The notes below the pieces were generated by a model that was given only the letters and a program-made list of their open reading frames with translations, had not been told where the DNA came from and searched no databases. Of a stretch of 64,000 bases of DNA, positions 34,565-45,587 are shown piece after piece. The translations under genes were made by a program, and so were the position numbers. Source of the stretch: Ochotona curzoniae. Its lineage: Eukaryota; Chordata; Mammalia; Lagomorpha; Ochotonidae. The DNA lies in the NCBI RefSeq assembly GCF_017591425.1, contig NW_024467120.1, positions 3,100,001 to 3,164,000 of the forward strand, given 5' to 3'. How positions within the stretch are numbered: the stretch's first letter is position 1; each line of letters starts with the position of its first letter.

Positions 34565-34755
34565 ATTGCATTGATAGTAATAATCACTATAATAAAAGTA
34601 ATTTCCAGTATTAGCCAAGGGTTTTAGAGTTCACACAGTCTTTTTGCTCATGCGTAAATGAGAACACTTACATACAATCTGGCCCCATTTTATAGATCAG
34701 AAACCTGGTCCACACTCATGCTGCCAGAATGTACAGAGATCAATTGAATAGCCCT
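34565..34755 (-). repeat. MIR
   Basis: Blocks tattagccaagggttttaga, ggccccattttatagatcag, aaacctggtccacactcatg fit the conserved MIR core on the minus strand. Confidence 0.5.
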
Positions 34756-35756
34756 TGAGATGGTCAGGATTTACTTCTTTACCTCACTCTGCCTTCCTCT
34801 CTGCACCTGGCACACACCCTCAGTTTGCCTTCATGAATACTCTTCTTTGACGGATGCAAAGACATTGCCCATGCGGTTTCAAGCAGAGCAGAAGAGCCCA
34901 GTGATTTTCCCCGCTTGCTCATTGGCAGCAAACGAGACCCATCAGCTTCCAAGGCCAGCCTCCCACCAATCAGCACCCTGGCGCCCAGTGTGGTGTCAGG
35001 TCCTGGAGGATACTAGTTCTGGGTTCTACACTTCATCCTCTGACTTTTGCCAGACACAAGACCTTTGAGTTAGTGTTTCTTAAGATATCTAGTAAAATGT
35101 TCGAGAAGATGTCAAGAGGCAAGGGATAGTAAAGTTAGTGACGAGGTTCTGAGATCAAATGAGCTTAGGAAATGCTCCTGAAGATTATTAACACACCAAA
35201 GTTTCTGAGAAACGCCATAGTAACAGAACTGTTTAATTTATTTCTGTGATTTTGAACTCCTTTTTTTTTTTTTTCATCCTGGAACTCCTGTTACAGTCTA
35301 ATAAAACATTCCTGCACCCATTGCTAAGTTGAATGATTACACAATACTCTAAAATCTATCAGAGGATGGCACGACTGGAAAGGCCTGTTACCTGTGCACA
35401 ACCTGGTGTTTAAGAGGTCCTGCAGCTGTTAACACTTATGAAGTACTTAACAAGTATTTGGAGACCCACCTGTCTTTAAGTTTACATTAACTATTGAGCC
35501 TAAAATCAACTAAGCAATCATGTTTACTAACAATGCAATGTAGATCACTGATTCTCAGCCTTCCTTGGCATTAAAATGCTTAACGCAACTTTAAAAGTTT
35601 CAGTGTCCAGACAGTTTCCCATCAAATCAGATCCTGGGAATGTAACTAGTCATGACTGATTCTCCAAATGATTGAAACATGCAGCAAGGTGGAAAGCTGA
35701 AGATCCTGGTAAGAATCTTAAGGCACAGAGCAGATGTGGGACTAAGAAGAGCATCT
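34756..35756. other. No recognised feature
   Basis: Unassigned. A T run of about 14 lies near 35261-35274. The 102-codon frame at 34760-35068 shows no domain. Confidence 0.45.
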
Positions 35757-35905
35757 AGGGGCTGACTTCCTTTAAAATTGCCCACGATTTTCTGAATTAT
35801 TTCCTTTTTTTCAAGAATAAATACATAAAAATATAAAGAAAGACAATACTTGAGATGTGGTTTATAGTTTAACCAACGTAATTGGTGAACAAGTGTTTCT
35901 AGTAA
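35757..35905 (+). repeat. Diverged direct repeat, copy 1
   Basis: Shares an ordered series of words with 36373-36515: aaaattgcc, gatttt.tgaa, atacttgaga, cttatagttta/tttatagttta, accaacgtaattgg/gcaaagctaatcgg and caagtgtt. Origin unknown. Confidence 0.65.
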
Positions 35906-36372
35906 AAGTGGTTGAATCATGCACAAATAAGTTTAGTTCATGCATAGTGCTGGACATCGAAGAGTTGAAATTTTTATTGCATCCTGCAAAGCAAGGCTAC
36001 AAGAAAGACACTGAAGAGCCGGCCTATAAAATGAGGTTTCAGGGATAGACAACATGAATATTTTGTAGAGGAGAACCTGCTTCACAAACCACTTGTGTAG
36101 ATACATGGATGATAGCTAAGTACTAAGAGTGGTTAAGAACTAAAGCTCAGGTTGTTTGATCACCCAGAGGAACTATGAAAAACAGAGGAGATGCTAAGAT
36201 GGAATAGAACTTGGAAGGCTTTTGGAGCTTAGCCCTCTCCGGGAAGAATAGATCTTAGTGAAATTGCAGAGTGAATTCTGGATCTCAGGAACAGACAAGC
36301 AATAACAATAATAGTAGTTATGTTTTATCAAGCACTTCTTGGCCAAAGCAGCTCTCCTATGAGGCACTCCCT
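35906..36372. other. No recognised feature
   Basis: Spacer between two diverged direct repeats. No open frame or named element. Confidence 0.5.
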
Positions 36373-36515
36373 GCTAGGGGATGACAGTAGAAAATTGCCA
36401 ATGATTTCATGAAATATATCCTTTTGTCATAAATAAACAAATAAATGTATAGATAAATACTTGAGACACAACTTATAGTTTAGCAAAGCTAATCGGCAAA
36501 GTCAAGTGTTGAAGG
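36373..36515 (+). repeat. Diverged direct repeat, copy 2
   Basis: Second member of the pair described at 35757-35905, about 615 bp downstream in the same orientation, with aataaacaaataaatgtat in place of aataaatacataaaaat. Confidence 0.65.
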
Positions 36516-37014
36516 CAATCCTAGCCGCTGGAGTAACAATTCCTTCCTTGCAGAGGGACCTGGGAGGCGCATTCCAGCATCTACCACGTAGTGAGCTCAC
36601 AAACCAAGCAAGCAACACACTTCTGCATCACCTGGCAACGGACATGCTTAGGATTCTAAAATTCCATCTCCCTGCGGACATTTGGAGAAGGGGAGCGCCT
36701 TCCTCCTTACAGAGATTCTTGCTTATGACAGTCTAGCTACCCAAAGCAGAGGACTCTGTTATCTTAAGGGGAGATAGCTGGTAGGGAGGATTTTGCCAGG
36801 ATCCTTGATGTTGAGTCAACCAAATGTTAGATGGACCTGAAATCTGAAAATCCTTCATTGCAGATTGGACATTATGTTTATGATATAAAAGATGTCAGGG
36901 ATGAAAAATAACTAGAAGTATGTTTGTATTAATTTGCTAGTATTAATATTGCTATTTACTTGAGTCTCTGTTGGGAAAAAATGTAGAGTTTCATGTCAAA
37001 TTATTGGCTAGATT
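36516..37014. other. No recognised feature
   Basis: Unassigned; no gene or repeat recognised. Confidence 0.5.
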
Positions 37015-37330
37015 GGGGACCATACTGTGGTAAAGTCAGTTAAGCCCCTGCTTCTGATGTTACTGTTCTAAGTAGGCCCGGATTCGGTCCTGGCTGCTCC
37101 ACTTCCTATCCAGCTACCTGCTGTATGTTTTGGAAAGCACTGGAAGATGACCCAAGCCCTTGGACCCCTGCAACCTACATGGGAGACTTGGAAGAAGCTT
37201 AATTCCTGGCTTCAAACTGACCCAGCTCTGATTGTTATAGCCGTTTGGGGAGAGAGCTAGCAGGTGAAGAATCTCTCTGACTCTTCCTCACTCCGTGACT
37301 CTCCTTTCAGATAAAAATAAATTAATGCTT
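37015..37330 (+). mobile_element. CSINE
   Basis: Plus-strand SINE: gaccatactgtggtaaagtc, ggattcggtcctggctgctc, cacttcctatccagctacct, ctacatgggagacttggaag, gtttggggagagagctagc, then gataaaaataaattaatgc. Confidence 0.87.
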
Positions 37331-38819
37331 TTTGAAAAACCACTTGCTGGAGAAAAAATTACAAGAACTAAGCCATGTCATCATGAAGGCATCAATTGCC
37401 CCAGGACTCAACGAAAAAGGAATTGTCAATAGATACCATCACTGGACCCTGGAGGTTTGGTTTGGTAGATTTCCTAAGTAACAATGAGAGTTACCTTATT
37501 GTACAAGGACAACATGGGTATTCCATGTATAAAGGGAAGATCAGCAAACACAAGAGCACACTTGAGGGCTGCTGAGGACTTTAGGAGTTTATAAAAGAAT
37601 TAAAGCATAACACAGATCTAAATATAACTAATGTGTAAAACAGTTTTCTCATATCAAACTGAGTAAAATCATGATATTTTATGTATGAAAACAAACTTTC
37701 TAGAGGGACGAAAAATGGTTATCCATTTCTCTTATAATGACCATGTATTTTCCTAATGATTTTAATCTATACAAACTGATTGTTACACATCTTCTAAGTT
37801 GTATTTTCATAGTGAAGAAGCAAATTCAAACTATTTAATGTGGAGCAAGAGGAAGTAGCTATTTAAGTTGGTTGTCTGAGAAAAATAATTCTATAGTCAA
37901 CAACATTTTATTAATGTTCATTCTTAAAGATGGTGTTGTGAAAATTGCACTTTTTTTTTTGTCTGATAAAATTTTTGCCTGCAATTCAGCCATACAACCG
38001 CTAGGGATTATAAGGCGCTGTGAGGCCTTGGAGGCAGCTCGGTTACCAGCTCCTAAGGGCTCCGGTTTCCCTGTGATTCAGGGTAAGGGCGCTCTGACTT
38101 GTCTGTGATTCAAGCACTCAACTCTCCCTCTGAACAATTTTGAAATTTTAAGTCAACTATATATTTTTTAAAATACATACATACAAAAGACAAAATTAAG
38201 TCATCTTTAAGCAAACCCCCTCATGAAAGACAATGCCTTAGAAACATGGGTTGATAGCCACTTTATTTTCAAAGCAGCCGTACAGTATGAATACTTTAGG
38301 TTTTGCGGGCCATCTGTTTCCTGTTGTGACTTCTGAACACTGCCATGGCATCCTGAAACTTTGCCTACGAAACCATGTGATGTTGACACCTGACTTAAAG
38401 TCTGTGTTGCCAATACAGGCACCTAGAAGGAAGCAGGCCATGTGCAGAGTCCACTGGATCAGGGAGTGCACGTAGCATGGCACAGCTGGTCCCACTTAGC
38501 TCCAGCAGGTGGAAGCCATGCCATGCACGTGTCCTAGTGTGCCCCTGTTTTTCTGTTTTTTGAGAACAGCTGGAAATGTGGATTTTGATGTGATATTTTC
38601 AATTTAAGAAATGTTGACAATTAGTTCAGGCAGAACGCGTTGGCGGACTGCATTTGTCCCTGCTGACAGCGTCTGTCGCGATGCCTGTCAGACATCCCTC
38701 AGTGTGTTCAAGGCAGACAGGAACTGGCCATCATTATCCTAAAGAGAAGTAAACCCTTACCCAACACCGATGAAGTGGGAGGCGCAGTTCCAAGTACCTG
38801 CTCGAGAAACTTGGGCATG
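37331..38819. other. No recognised feature
   Basis: Unique-looking sequence, no convincing exon. A T run lies at 37952-37961. Confidence 0.45.
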
Positions 38820-38965
38820 AATTATCCTAGTGACAACGTTGGAAAGGAGGGGCGGTGGTTGGTTTTTTTATCTTGGGCAGGCAGAGGTTGAGTAATTTGT
38901 CCCAAGTGCCACCCATAGCTAATGGGTAGCAGGCCTGGGGTTTGAGCCAGGCAGCACCAAGGTGG
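38820..38965 (-). repeat. MIR fragment
   Basis: ggcagaggttgagtaatttg, cccaagtgccacccatagct and gcaggcctggggtttgagcc line up with the MIR region 'gaggttaagtaacttgcccaaggtcacacagctag'. Confidence 0.55.
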
Positions 38966-39479
38966 AGTAGCTGCCATCAACATCCTCTTGAACCCTGCCT
39001 GCCCTGAGCTTTGGCAGTGTACTCTACTGCCAAAGAAGATGGAAACATTCCTTCCAGAGCCAAGGACCCTGCCCAAAAGTCAGCTTATTTGCTCATCTCT
39101 CCTTTGGCCTGCATGGTTTTCGGGCAAAGTCACGGCTTGGCCTGTCTCCTTTCCCACCTGATGTGAGGCAAACTCCCCAGAAATGTCAAGTCTAAAGTTT
39201 GAGACACTCCATCACTACTGTGTTTATGCTCTGTGTCATGACTTTTGGTAAAGCCCACTGCTCTGAAATTTGGATGAACTCCACATCCAATGCTTAGTTT
39301 CATTATCCGTCTTGCTTTTCTAATTTGTCTCAACAATCTCTGAGCAAATAGCTTCAGATAGATGAGGAAAGTATTTTTTTCTTAAAGTCATAGCACCTGA
39401 TTTCAGAAAATCAAACAGAAATGAAAGTGACTTTGAAAATACAGGAAGATATTGAATGTAAGGTATGACTAGTTGCAAG
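38966..39479. other. No recognised feature
   Basis: No gene or repeat recognised in this stretch. Confidence 0.45.
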
Positions 39480-39760
39480 TACAGTTTTGAGAGAGAAGTG
39501 GAATTTTCATTTTCCTTAGCGCACTTAAATGGCAAGTGAGATGTCTGTGTTTATTTTCTGAACTGCAGCTATGGGTTATAATGCTGATGTCTGAAAACAT
39601 TCAGAAAAGTAATTTCAGCTGCAAAGGAAAAATGCAAGAAGCAAAACAAATTGCAGTTCCTCTTTTTAATATATGCAAATGCCTCTGGGAGGCCAGCAGA
39701 GCTGTCAGTCATGCATAATTTAATATGCAGTAGTTGATTCAGTAACACTTTCCTTTTGAT
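39480..39760. promoter_or_regulatory. Candidate conserved noncoding or enhancer-like element
   Basis: AT-rich and not repeat-like. Contains a perfect octamer ATGCAAAT (POU-type site) at 39673-39680. It also has an 18-bp near-palindrome, tgcataatttaatatgca, at 39712-39729 whose arms TGCATA/TATGCA flank TAAT-type homeodomain cores. Such clustering is typical of developmental enhancers, but single motifs occur by chance. Conservation was not tested. Confidence 0.3.
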
Positions 39761-40398
39761 ACTCCCAAGAAGCTAGATTGTATTGGGAAAGAAAAGTAGA
39801 TGGAGATTTGGAATTCTGGGGTCATGTGAAGTTTAGGAATAGGTGCATAAGGTTCTGTAACCAAAGAGTTGACCAAGAGCTGTCCCAGTCTTATGTCCCA
39901 GAAGCACTTTCTTCTGAGACCAACTGGGCACTTGGGGACACTGACATCTTTGGACCACACTCGTGCCTTCAGTCTAGTTCCTGTTCCCATTGCCCTCGTT
40001 TTCCAGCTAAGCCTTTCGGACCTCTATTCACCTGTGTGCCTCCCACGCCATCCCTCAACCCCAGGGCTCTGGATTCTTTCTAGCCGTGTTCCCCAAACTT
40101 CCTAGTTTGTATGAATCACCGTGAGCTCACAATCTATTCCCAGAATCTGCCCCTGGGGTGTTTCATTTAAGGATTTTAGGGAAGTCCTGAAATTCTATAA
40201 ATTGACCAAAATCAGGGAAGTCTTAAGATTGGAGAAGTTTGGAGGTCACCGGTTAACCTACAATTCAGACACTGGGCAAGGACCTCTAGCTTGACAAATG
40301 ACAAAACCACGACTTATTTTATAAACTTCTGTTGGCTTTCTTTTTGTTTCTAGAGATCAGAATAATGTACTCTAATGAACTGAGAAAAGGAAGCTGAT
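39761..40398. other. No recognised feature
   Basis: Unassigned; the 101-codon frame at 39778-40083 has no recognisable domain. Confidence 0.45.
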
Positions 40399-40715
40399 TT
40401 TTTTTTTTTTTATTGAAAAGGCAGATATACAGAGAGGAGTGGAGACAGAGAGGGAGATGGTCCATCCGTTGATTCATTCCCCAAGTGACTGCAACGACCG
40501 GAGCTGTGCTGATCCGACGCTAGGAACCAGGAACCTCCAGGTCTCCCATACGGGTGCACGATTCCAAGGCTTTGGGCTGTCCTTGACTGCTCTCCCAGGC
40601 CAAAAGCAGAGAGCTGGATGGGAAGCAGGTCTTCCAGGATTAAAACCAGTACCCATATGGAATCCTGGCATGTTCAAGGTGAGGACGTTAGCCGCCAGGC
40701 GACTGCACCAGGCCC
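40399..40715 (-). mobile_element. CSINE
   Basis: Minus-strand SINE with a long T run (40398-40412), gaaaaggcagatatacagag, ccatccgttgattcattccc, gaaccaggaacctccaggtc, gggagtaa-type middle replaced by gagagctggatgggaagcag, and head complement gactgcaccaggccc. An imperfect target duplication, gaagctgatttt/gaagttaatttt, flanks it. Confidence 0.9.
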
Positions 40716-41261
40716 AGAAGTTAATTTTAAAGACAAAAAAAAAAAAAGGCTGAAGAAAACAGAAAAAAAAAAAGTGGATTGATCATTGCAAAGTTACTTT
40801 CCCTAAAAGGAACTTTGGAACAATGGAAAATGACTCACAAGCTAAAAGATCAGTTCAAGTTACCTTTACTGTACAGGTGCTAAGGATAAGCGAGCAACCT
40901 TATACTGCAGATGGCCCTGGTGGTTACCTCTATCATCCTGACTTCCAGGGAATTCCAATCAAAGAGCTTAGTTTCCCATCAGTGAAGTAAAACTTGGACA
41001 CGAATGACTCTATTTTGATTTTCAGCTGGTTCTGTTGGGATCCACTTTCTGTGAAGTTCAGTTAACAGACTTCACAACATACCAGAAGGGTTACAGACAA
41101 GGGCACAAAAACATCCATACATTCAATATATCTTTATGCTTAATTTAGTCAGAATTCTTGGTCCTCTAAGCAGATAGCAAAGATACAGTTATACGATTGC
41201 TGGACTCCTCTAGAGGAATTTGGAAATTAAAGCCTTTCTTAAAAATAGTTAGATCACATAT
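40716..41261. other. No recognised feature
   Basis: A-rich runs at 40735-40747 and 40763-40773, then unique-looking sequence up to the L1. No gene. Confidence 0.5.
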
Positions 41262-41270
41262 TCCAATGTT
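41262..41270. repeat. L1 target-site duplication (3' side)
   Basis: TCCAATGTT, identical to 47956-47964 on the other side of the L1. It directly abuts the T run that represents the L1 poly(A) tail. Nine bases is short, and the final TT could belong to the tail. Confidence 0.75.
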
Positions 41271-41718
41271 TTTTTTTTTTTTTATTGTTGCTTACATTAT
41301 ATTATGTAGTACAGTTTTATAGGCGCTGGGGATCCCCCCCACCCCTCCCATACCCCTCCCCCCATGGTGGATTCCTCCACCTTGTTGCATAACCATAGTT
41401 CAAGTTCAGTTGAGATTCATTGCTTGCAAACACCTGCCTAGCATAAAGTTCAGCGTCTTATTGTCCAGATAAGTTCAGTGGCCTCTTGGGGAGACCTTCT
41501 ATGGTCTGAAGATAGGTCTAACAGAGTAAAGATCCAGTCAGTTAAAAGCCCCAACAAGGCCTCAGTATCATTATACAACATTATGGAATTAATTGACATA
41601 GTATTGGGTAAACAATATGTTAAAAATAATGCAAGTTCCATTCTTCGAAACATCTGGGTTGAGACAGTATCAATGACAGGTTCAAAAAATAACAAACCAC
41701 CAAACAAAAAATTACAGG
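41271..41718 (-). other. L1 3' UTR and poly(A) tail
   Basis: About 0.45 kb downstream of ORF2. On the sense strand it holds a G-rich tract (complement of 41334-41363) near the end, then an AT-rich stretch and AATAAA (complement of 41281-41286) merging into a tail of about 13-15 A. G-rich tracts in this position are a recurring property of mammalian L1 3' UTRs and can form G-quadruplexes. Confidence 0.88.
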
Positions 41719-44370
41719 TTAAATCAAGGCAAACATGTGGTATCTAATCTTTTGGGATTCGCTCATTTCCCTTAGCATTATAGTTTCCAGTTGTGCCCAT
41801 TTAGCCACAAAGAACTGCATTTTGTTTTTTTTAATAGCTGAGTAGTATTCCATGGAGTAGATGAACCAAAGCTTTCTTATCCAATCTTCTGCTGATGGGC
41901 ATTTCGGTTGCTTCCATGTTTTCGCAATTACTGATTGTGCTGCAATGAACATAGGGATGCATGTTGGTTTGTCGTAAAACAGGTGTTTTGGATATATTCC
42001 TAGGAGTGCTATTGCTGGGTCATATGGTATGCTGATTTTGAGTTGTTTGAGTGTTCTCCAGACTGATTTCCATAAAGGCTGTACCAATTTGCAGCTCCAC
42101 CAGCAGTGGAGTAGGGTTCCCTTTTCCCCGCATCCTCGCCAGCAAGCGTCGTTGGTGTTCTTGTTTATGTGGGCCAATCTTACTGGTGTTAGGTGGTACC
42201 TCATCGATGTTTTAATTTGGGTTTCCCTTATTGCTAGGGAGCTGGAACATTTTTTCATATGTTTGTTTGCCATTTGGACTTGTTCCTTTGTGAAATGTTT
42301 GCCCATTTCCCGTGCCCATTTCTTGAGTGGCTTGTTCGTTTTGGTTTTTTGGTTGTTTTGAAGTTCTTTGTATATCCTGGAAATTAGCCCCCTATCGCCT
42401 ATATCGTGTGCAAAGATCTTCTCCCACTCTGTGGGTTGCTTTTTTACTTTGTTGATTGTTTCCCTTGCTGTACAGAAGCTTCTTAGTTTGATGAGGTCCC
42501 ATTTGTTTATTCTGTTCTCAACTGCTATTGCTTTTGGTGTCCTTCTTAGAAAGTCGGTACCTACTCCTAGGTCTTGCAGGGTATTTCCTACATTTTCTTG
42601 CAAGAGTTTGAAGGTTTCTGGATGTAGGTTTAGGTCTTTTATCCATGTAGATTGGATCTTAGTGTATGGTGATAGATGTGGGTCTATCTTTTTGTTTCTA
42701 CAGGCTATCAGCCAGTTGTCCCAACAACATTTACTAAAGAGTCCTTCCCACTTGCTTAAGCTGTCATTAGTCTTTTTGTCAAAGATTAATTGGCTGTATC
42801 TGTGTGGATTCCCTTTTGGTGCTTCTATTCTATTCCATTGATCTTCCTTTCTGTCTTTGTGCCAGTACCAGGCTGTTTTGATTACCACTGCTCTATAGTA
42901 TGTCCAGAGGTCCGGGATTGTGATTCCCCCTGCTAATTTCTTATTTTTCAGGATGGTTCTAGCTATTCGTGGTTTTTTGTGTTTCCAGATGAACTGTTGA
43001 ATCATTGTATCCAGTTCCGTGAAGAATGTTTTGGGCAATTTGATTGGAATTGCGTTGAAAATGTATATTGCTTGTGGTAGTATAGACATTTTAATGATAT
43101 TGATTTTGCCTATCCAGGAGCACGGGATGTTATTCCATCTTTTGAGGTTTTGTTCAATTTCCTTTTTAAATAGTTTGTAGTTTTCTTCGAATAGGTCTCC
43201 TACACTTTTGGTTAGATTTATTCCCAAATACTTCATACTTCTCTCTGCTATTTTGAATGGTATCCTGTTGGTTAGATCTTCTTCCATCTTGGTGTTATTT
43301 GCGTACACTATGGCTGTTGATTTTCGTTCGTTAATTTTGTACCCCGCCACTCTGCCAAACTCTCGTATAAGTTCTAGCAGTTTCTGTATTGAGTCTCCTG
43401 GTTTTTCTATGTATAGGATTATGTCATCTGCATATAGTGAAAGCTTGACTTCTTCGTTTCCTATACGTATGCCTTTGATTTCTTTTTCTTGTCTTATGGC
43501 CTCTGCAAGTACCTCTAGGACTATGTTGAATAGCAGTGGTGATAGTGGGCACCCTTGTCTTGTTCCAGATCTCAGTGGGAAGGGTTCTAGCTTTTCTCCA
43601 TTCAGTATGATACTGGCGTTGGGTTTTTCATAAATTGCTTTAATTATGTTGTGGATTTTCCCATCTATGCCTACTTTGGCTAGAGTTTTTAGCATGAAGA
43701 GGTGTTGGATTTTGTCGAAAGCTTTTTCTGCATCTATTGAAACTATTATGTGGTTCTTGTTTTGCAGTTTTTGGATATGGTTTATAACATTTATGGATTT
43801 CCGAATGTTGAACCATCCCTGCATTCCAGGGATGAATCCTACTTGATCCGGATGAATGATCTGTCTGATGATTTTTTGAATTCTATTGGCTAGGATTTTG
43901 TTGAGAATTTTAGCATCAATGTTCATCAGAGAAATAGGTCTGTAGTTTTCCTTCTCTGATGGTTCTCTATCCGGTTTTGGGATTAAGGTGATGTTGGCTT
44001 CATAGAATGAGTTTGGGAGGGTTGCTTCCTCCTCTATTGTTTTGAAGAGCTTGTAGAGGATTGGGGTTAGTTCTGTTCGGAATGTTTTGTAGAATTCTGT
44101 AGTGAAGCCGTCTGGGCCTGGGCTTTTTTTCGTTGGGAGATCCTTGATGACTGTTTCAATCTCTACCTCGGTTATGGGTTTATTTAATTCTGCAGTTGCC
44201 TCCGGACTGAGTTTTGGTAAATGGTGGGAGTCCAAGAACTTTTCTATTTCTTGGTGGTCCTCAAATTTGTGGGAGTACAGTTCTTTGTAGTAATTTCTAA
44301 TTATTTTCTTAATGATTGCAGTGTCTGTTGTTATGTTGCCTTTTTCATCTTTAATGCTGTTGATTCTCAC
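41719..44370 (-). CDS. ORF2p: L1 ORF2p, reverse transcriptase and C-terminal part (after frameshift)
   Basis: 883 codons continue ORF2 in a second frame. The protein is the L1 reverse transcriptase, which primes on nicked target DNA and copies L1 RNA. Visible motifs are KKSPGPDGF at about 82-89, NYRPISL at 142-148, the first catalytic aspartate in [10 protein letters not shown] at 211-220, [11 protein letters not shown] at 271-281 and the catalytic YADD at 313-316. Near the C terminus comes the cysteine-histidine region CWRGCG...LHCWWSC at 743-760. The listed start is only the first ATG after the break; the real reading frame enters from the endonuclease part across the A10 run at 44380-44389 (complement). 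The length of the two parts together, about 1270 codons, matches the usual L1 ORF2 (1275 in human). No internal stop is present in this part. Confidence 0.95.
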   Translation of the reverse strand: MRINSIKDEKGNITTDTAIIKKIIRNYYKELYSHKFEDHQEIEKFLDSHHLPKLSPEATAELNKPITEVEIETVIKDLPTKKSPGPDGFTTEFYKTFRTELTPILYKLFKTIEEEATLPNSFYEANITLIPKPDREPSEKENYRPISLMNIDAKILNKILANRIQKIIRQIIHPDQVGFIPGMQGWFNIRKSINVINHIQKLQNKNHIIVSIDAEKAFDKIQHLFMLKTLAKVGIDGKIHNIIKAIYEKPNASIILNGEKLEPFPLRSGTRQGCPLSPLLFNIVLEVLAEAIRQEKEIKGIRIGNEEVKLSLYADDIILYIEKPGDSIQKLLELIREFGRVAGYKINERKSTAIVYANNTKMEEDLTNRIPFKIAERSMKYLGINLTKSVGDLFEENYKLFKKEIEQNLKRWNNIPCSWIGKINIIKMSILPQAIYIFNAIPIKLPKTFFTELDTMIQQFIWKHKKPRIARTILKNKKLAGGITIPDLWTYYRAVVIKTAWYWHKDRKEDQWNRIEAPKGNPHRYSQLIFDKKTNDSLSKWEGLFSKCCWDNWLIACRNKKIDPHLSPYTKIQSTWIKDLNLHPETFKLLQENVGNTLQDLGVGTDFLRRTPKAIAVENRINKWDLIKLRSFCTARETINKVKKQPTEWEKIFAHDIGDRGLISRIYKELQNNQKTKTNKPLKKWAREMGKHFTKEQVQMANKHMKKCSSSLAIRETQIKTSMRYHLTPVRLAHINKNTNDACWRGCGEKGTLLHCWWSCKLVQPLWKSVWRTLKQLKISIPYDPAIALLGIYPKHLFYDKPTCIPMFIAAQSVIAKTWKQPKCPSAEDWIRKLWFIYSMEYYSAIKKNKMQFFVAKWAQLETIMLREMSESQKIRYHMFALI

Positions 44371-45532
44371 TTTCTCTTGTTTTTTTTTTGGTCAATCGGG
44401 CCAGTGGAGTGTCTATTTTGTTTATTTTCTCAAAAAACCAACTTTTTGATTTGTTGATTTTATGTATAGTTTTTTTGATTTCTATTTGGTTTATCTCCTC
44501 CCTTGTTTTGATGATTTCTTGTTTCCTATTGTGCGTGGGACTCTTCTGCTGCTGTTTTTCCAGATCCTGGAGGTGTGAGGTTAGTTCCTGTATTTGGCGT
44601 CTTTCTTGGGCCTTGACATGCGCTCCGATTGCGATGAATCTACCTCGTAGCACTGCTTTGGCGGTGTCCCACAAGTTTTGGAATGTTGTATCAGAGTTTT
44701 CATTGGTTTCCATGAATTTTTTGATCTCATCTTTAATTTCTTCTCTGACCCATTGTTCGTTTAATAGCATATTGTTCAATTTCCAAGAGTGCCTATACTT
44801 CCTGGGGAGTTTTGAGTTGTTGATTACCAGTTTCATCCCATGGTGGTCTGAGAGGGTACATGGTATGATACTAATGTTTTGGAAGTTGTTTAGATTCGCT
44901 TTATGTCCTATCATGTGGTCGATTCTGGAGAAGGTGCCATGCACCGCTGAGAAGAATGTATAGTCTGTGGCCTTAGGATAAAAAGTTCTATATATGTCTA
45001 CTAAGTCCAGTTGTTCTATTGTTTGTGTGAGCTCTGTTGTTTCTTTGTTGAGTTTTTGTTTCGTAGACCGGTCCATTGTTGTTAGAGGTGTGTTGAGATC
45101 GCCTACAAGAATTGTGCGGGTGTCTATGTCTTCCCTTAAGTCTGTAAGTAATTGCTTTACGTAAGTAGGTGCATTAAGATTCGGTGCATAAACATTAATG
45201 ATGGTGATTGCTTCTTGATGGATCATTCCTTTCACCAGTATAAAATGGCCTTCCCTGTCTCTTTTGATGTTAGTTAGAATGAAATCTATCTCGTCTGAAA
45301 TTAGGATAGCTACCCCAGCTTTTTTTTCTCGTCTATTGGCGTGAAATATCTTTTTCCATCCCTTCACTTTCAGTTTCTTTGCATCCTTTCTGGTTAGATG
45401 CGTTTCTTGTAGGCAACAGATGGTTGGGTCTTGTTTGATGATCCATTCTATTAATCTCTGTCGTTTGATTGGTGAATTTAGACCATTTGTGTTGAGAGTT
45501 AAAATTGAGAGGTTGCAATTTTGCCCTGCCAT
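44351..45532 (-). CDS. ORF2p: L1 ORF2p, endonuclease part (before frameshift)
   Basis: 393 codons beginning [14 protein letters not shown]. This is the apurinic-type endonuclease that nicks target DNA. The catalytic and metal-binding positions of human L1 are all present at the same numbers: N14 (LTLNTNG), E43 (QETH), D145 and N147 (GDLNT), D205 (RIDHM), D229 and H230 (SDHHG). The domain spans about residues 1-240, followed by the linker that leads into the reverse transcriptase. The frame stops shortly after LARLTKKK at an A-homopolymer, where the downstream ORF2 sequence moves to another frame. As it stands, the product would be an endonuclease-only protein. The start ATG lies 55 bp after ORF1, the usual L1 arrangement for unconventional translation of ORF2. 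Confidence 0.95.
   Translation of the reverse strand: MAGQNCNLSILTLNTNGLNSPIKRQRLIEWIIKQDPTICCLQETHLTRKDAKKLKVKGWKKIFHANRREKKAGVAILISDEIDFILTNIKRDREGHFILVKGMIHQEAITIINVYAPNLNAPTYVKQLLTDLREDIDTRTILVGDLNTPLTTMDRSTKQKLNKETTELTQTIEQLDLVDIYRTFYPKATDYTFFSAVHGTFSRIDHMIGHKANLNNFQNISIIPCTLSDHHGMKLVINNSKLPRKYRHSWKLNNMLLNEQWVREEIKDEIKKFMETNENSDTTFQNLWDTAKAVLRGRFIAIGAHVKAQERRQIQELTSHLQDLEKQQQKSPTHNRKQEIIKTREEINQIEIKKTIHKINKSKSWFFEKINKIDTPLARLTKKKTRESENQQH
44380..44389 (-). other. A10 homopolymer, site of the ORF2 frameshift
   Basis: Ten T on + (ten A in the L1 sense). The distance from the ORF2 ATG to its stop is 3814 bp, one base more than a multiple of three, so one inserted A (or the equivalent) explains the break. 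Homopolymers are also common places for sequencing or assembly errors. Confidence 0.85.
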
Positions 45533-45587
45533 GTGATTGTGTTGTGTGTGTGTTGTTGCCTATGTAATTGTCTTGTTTGTGCGGCCT

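Noticed and set aside
44388..44963. 191-codon open frame on + and others like it at 42029-44457 and 45955-46593
   Set aside because: These lie on the strand opposite L1 ORF2 or ORF1 and are shadows of those conserved coding frames.
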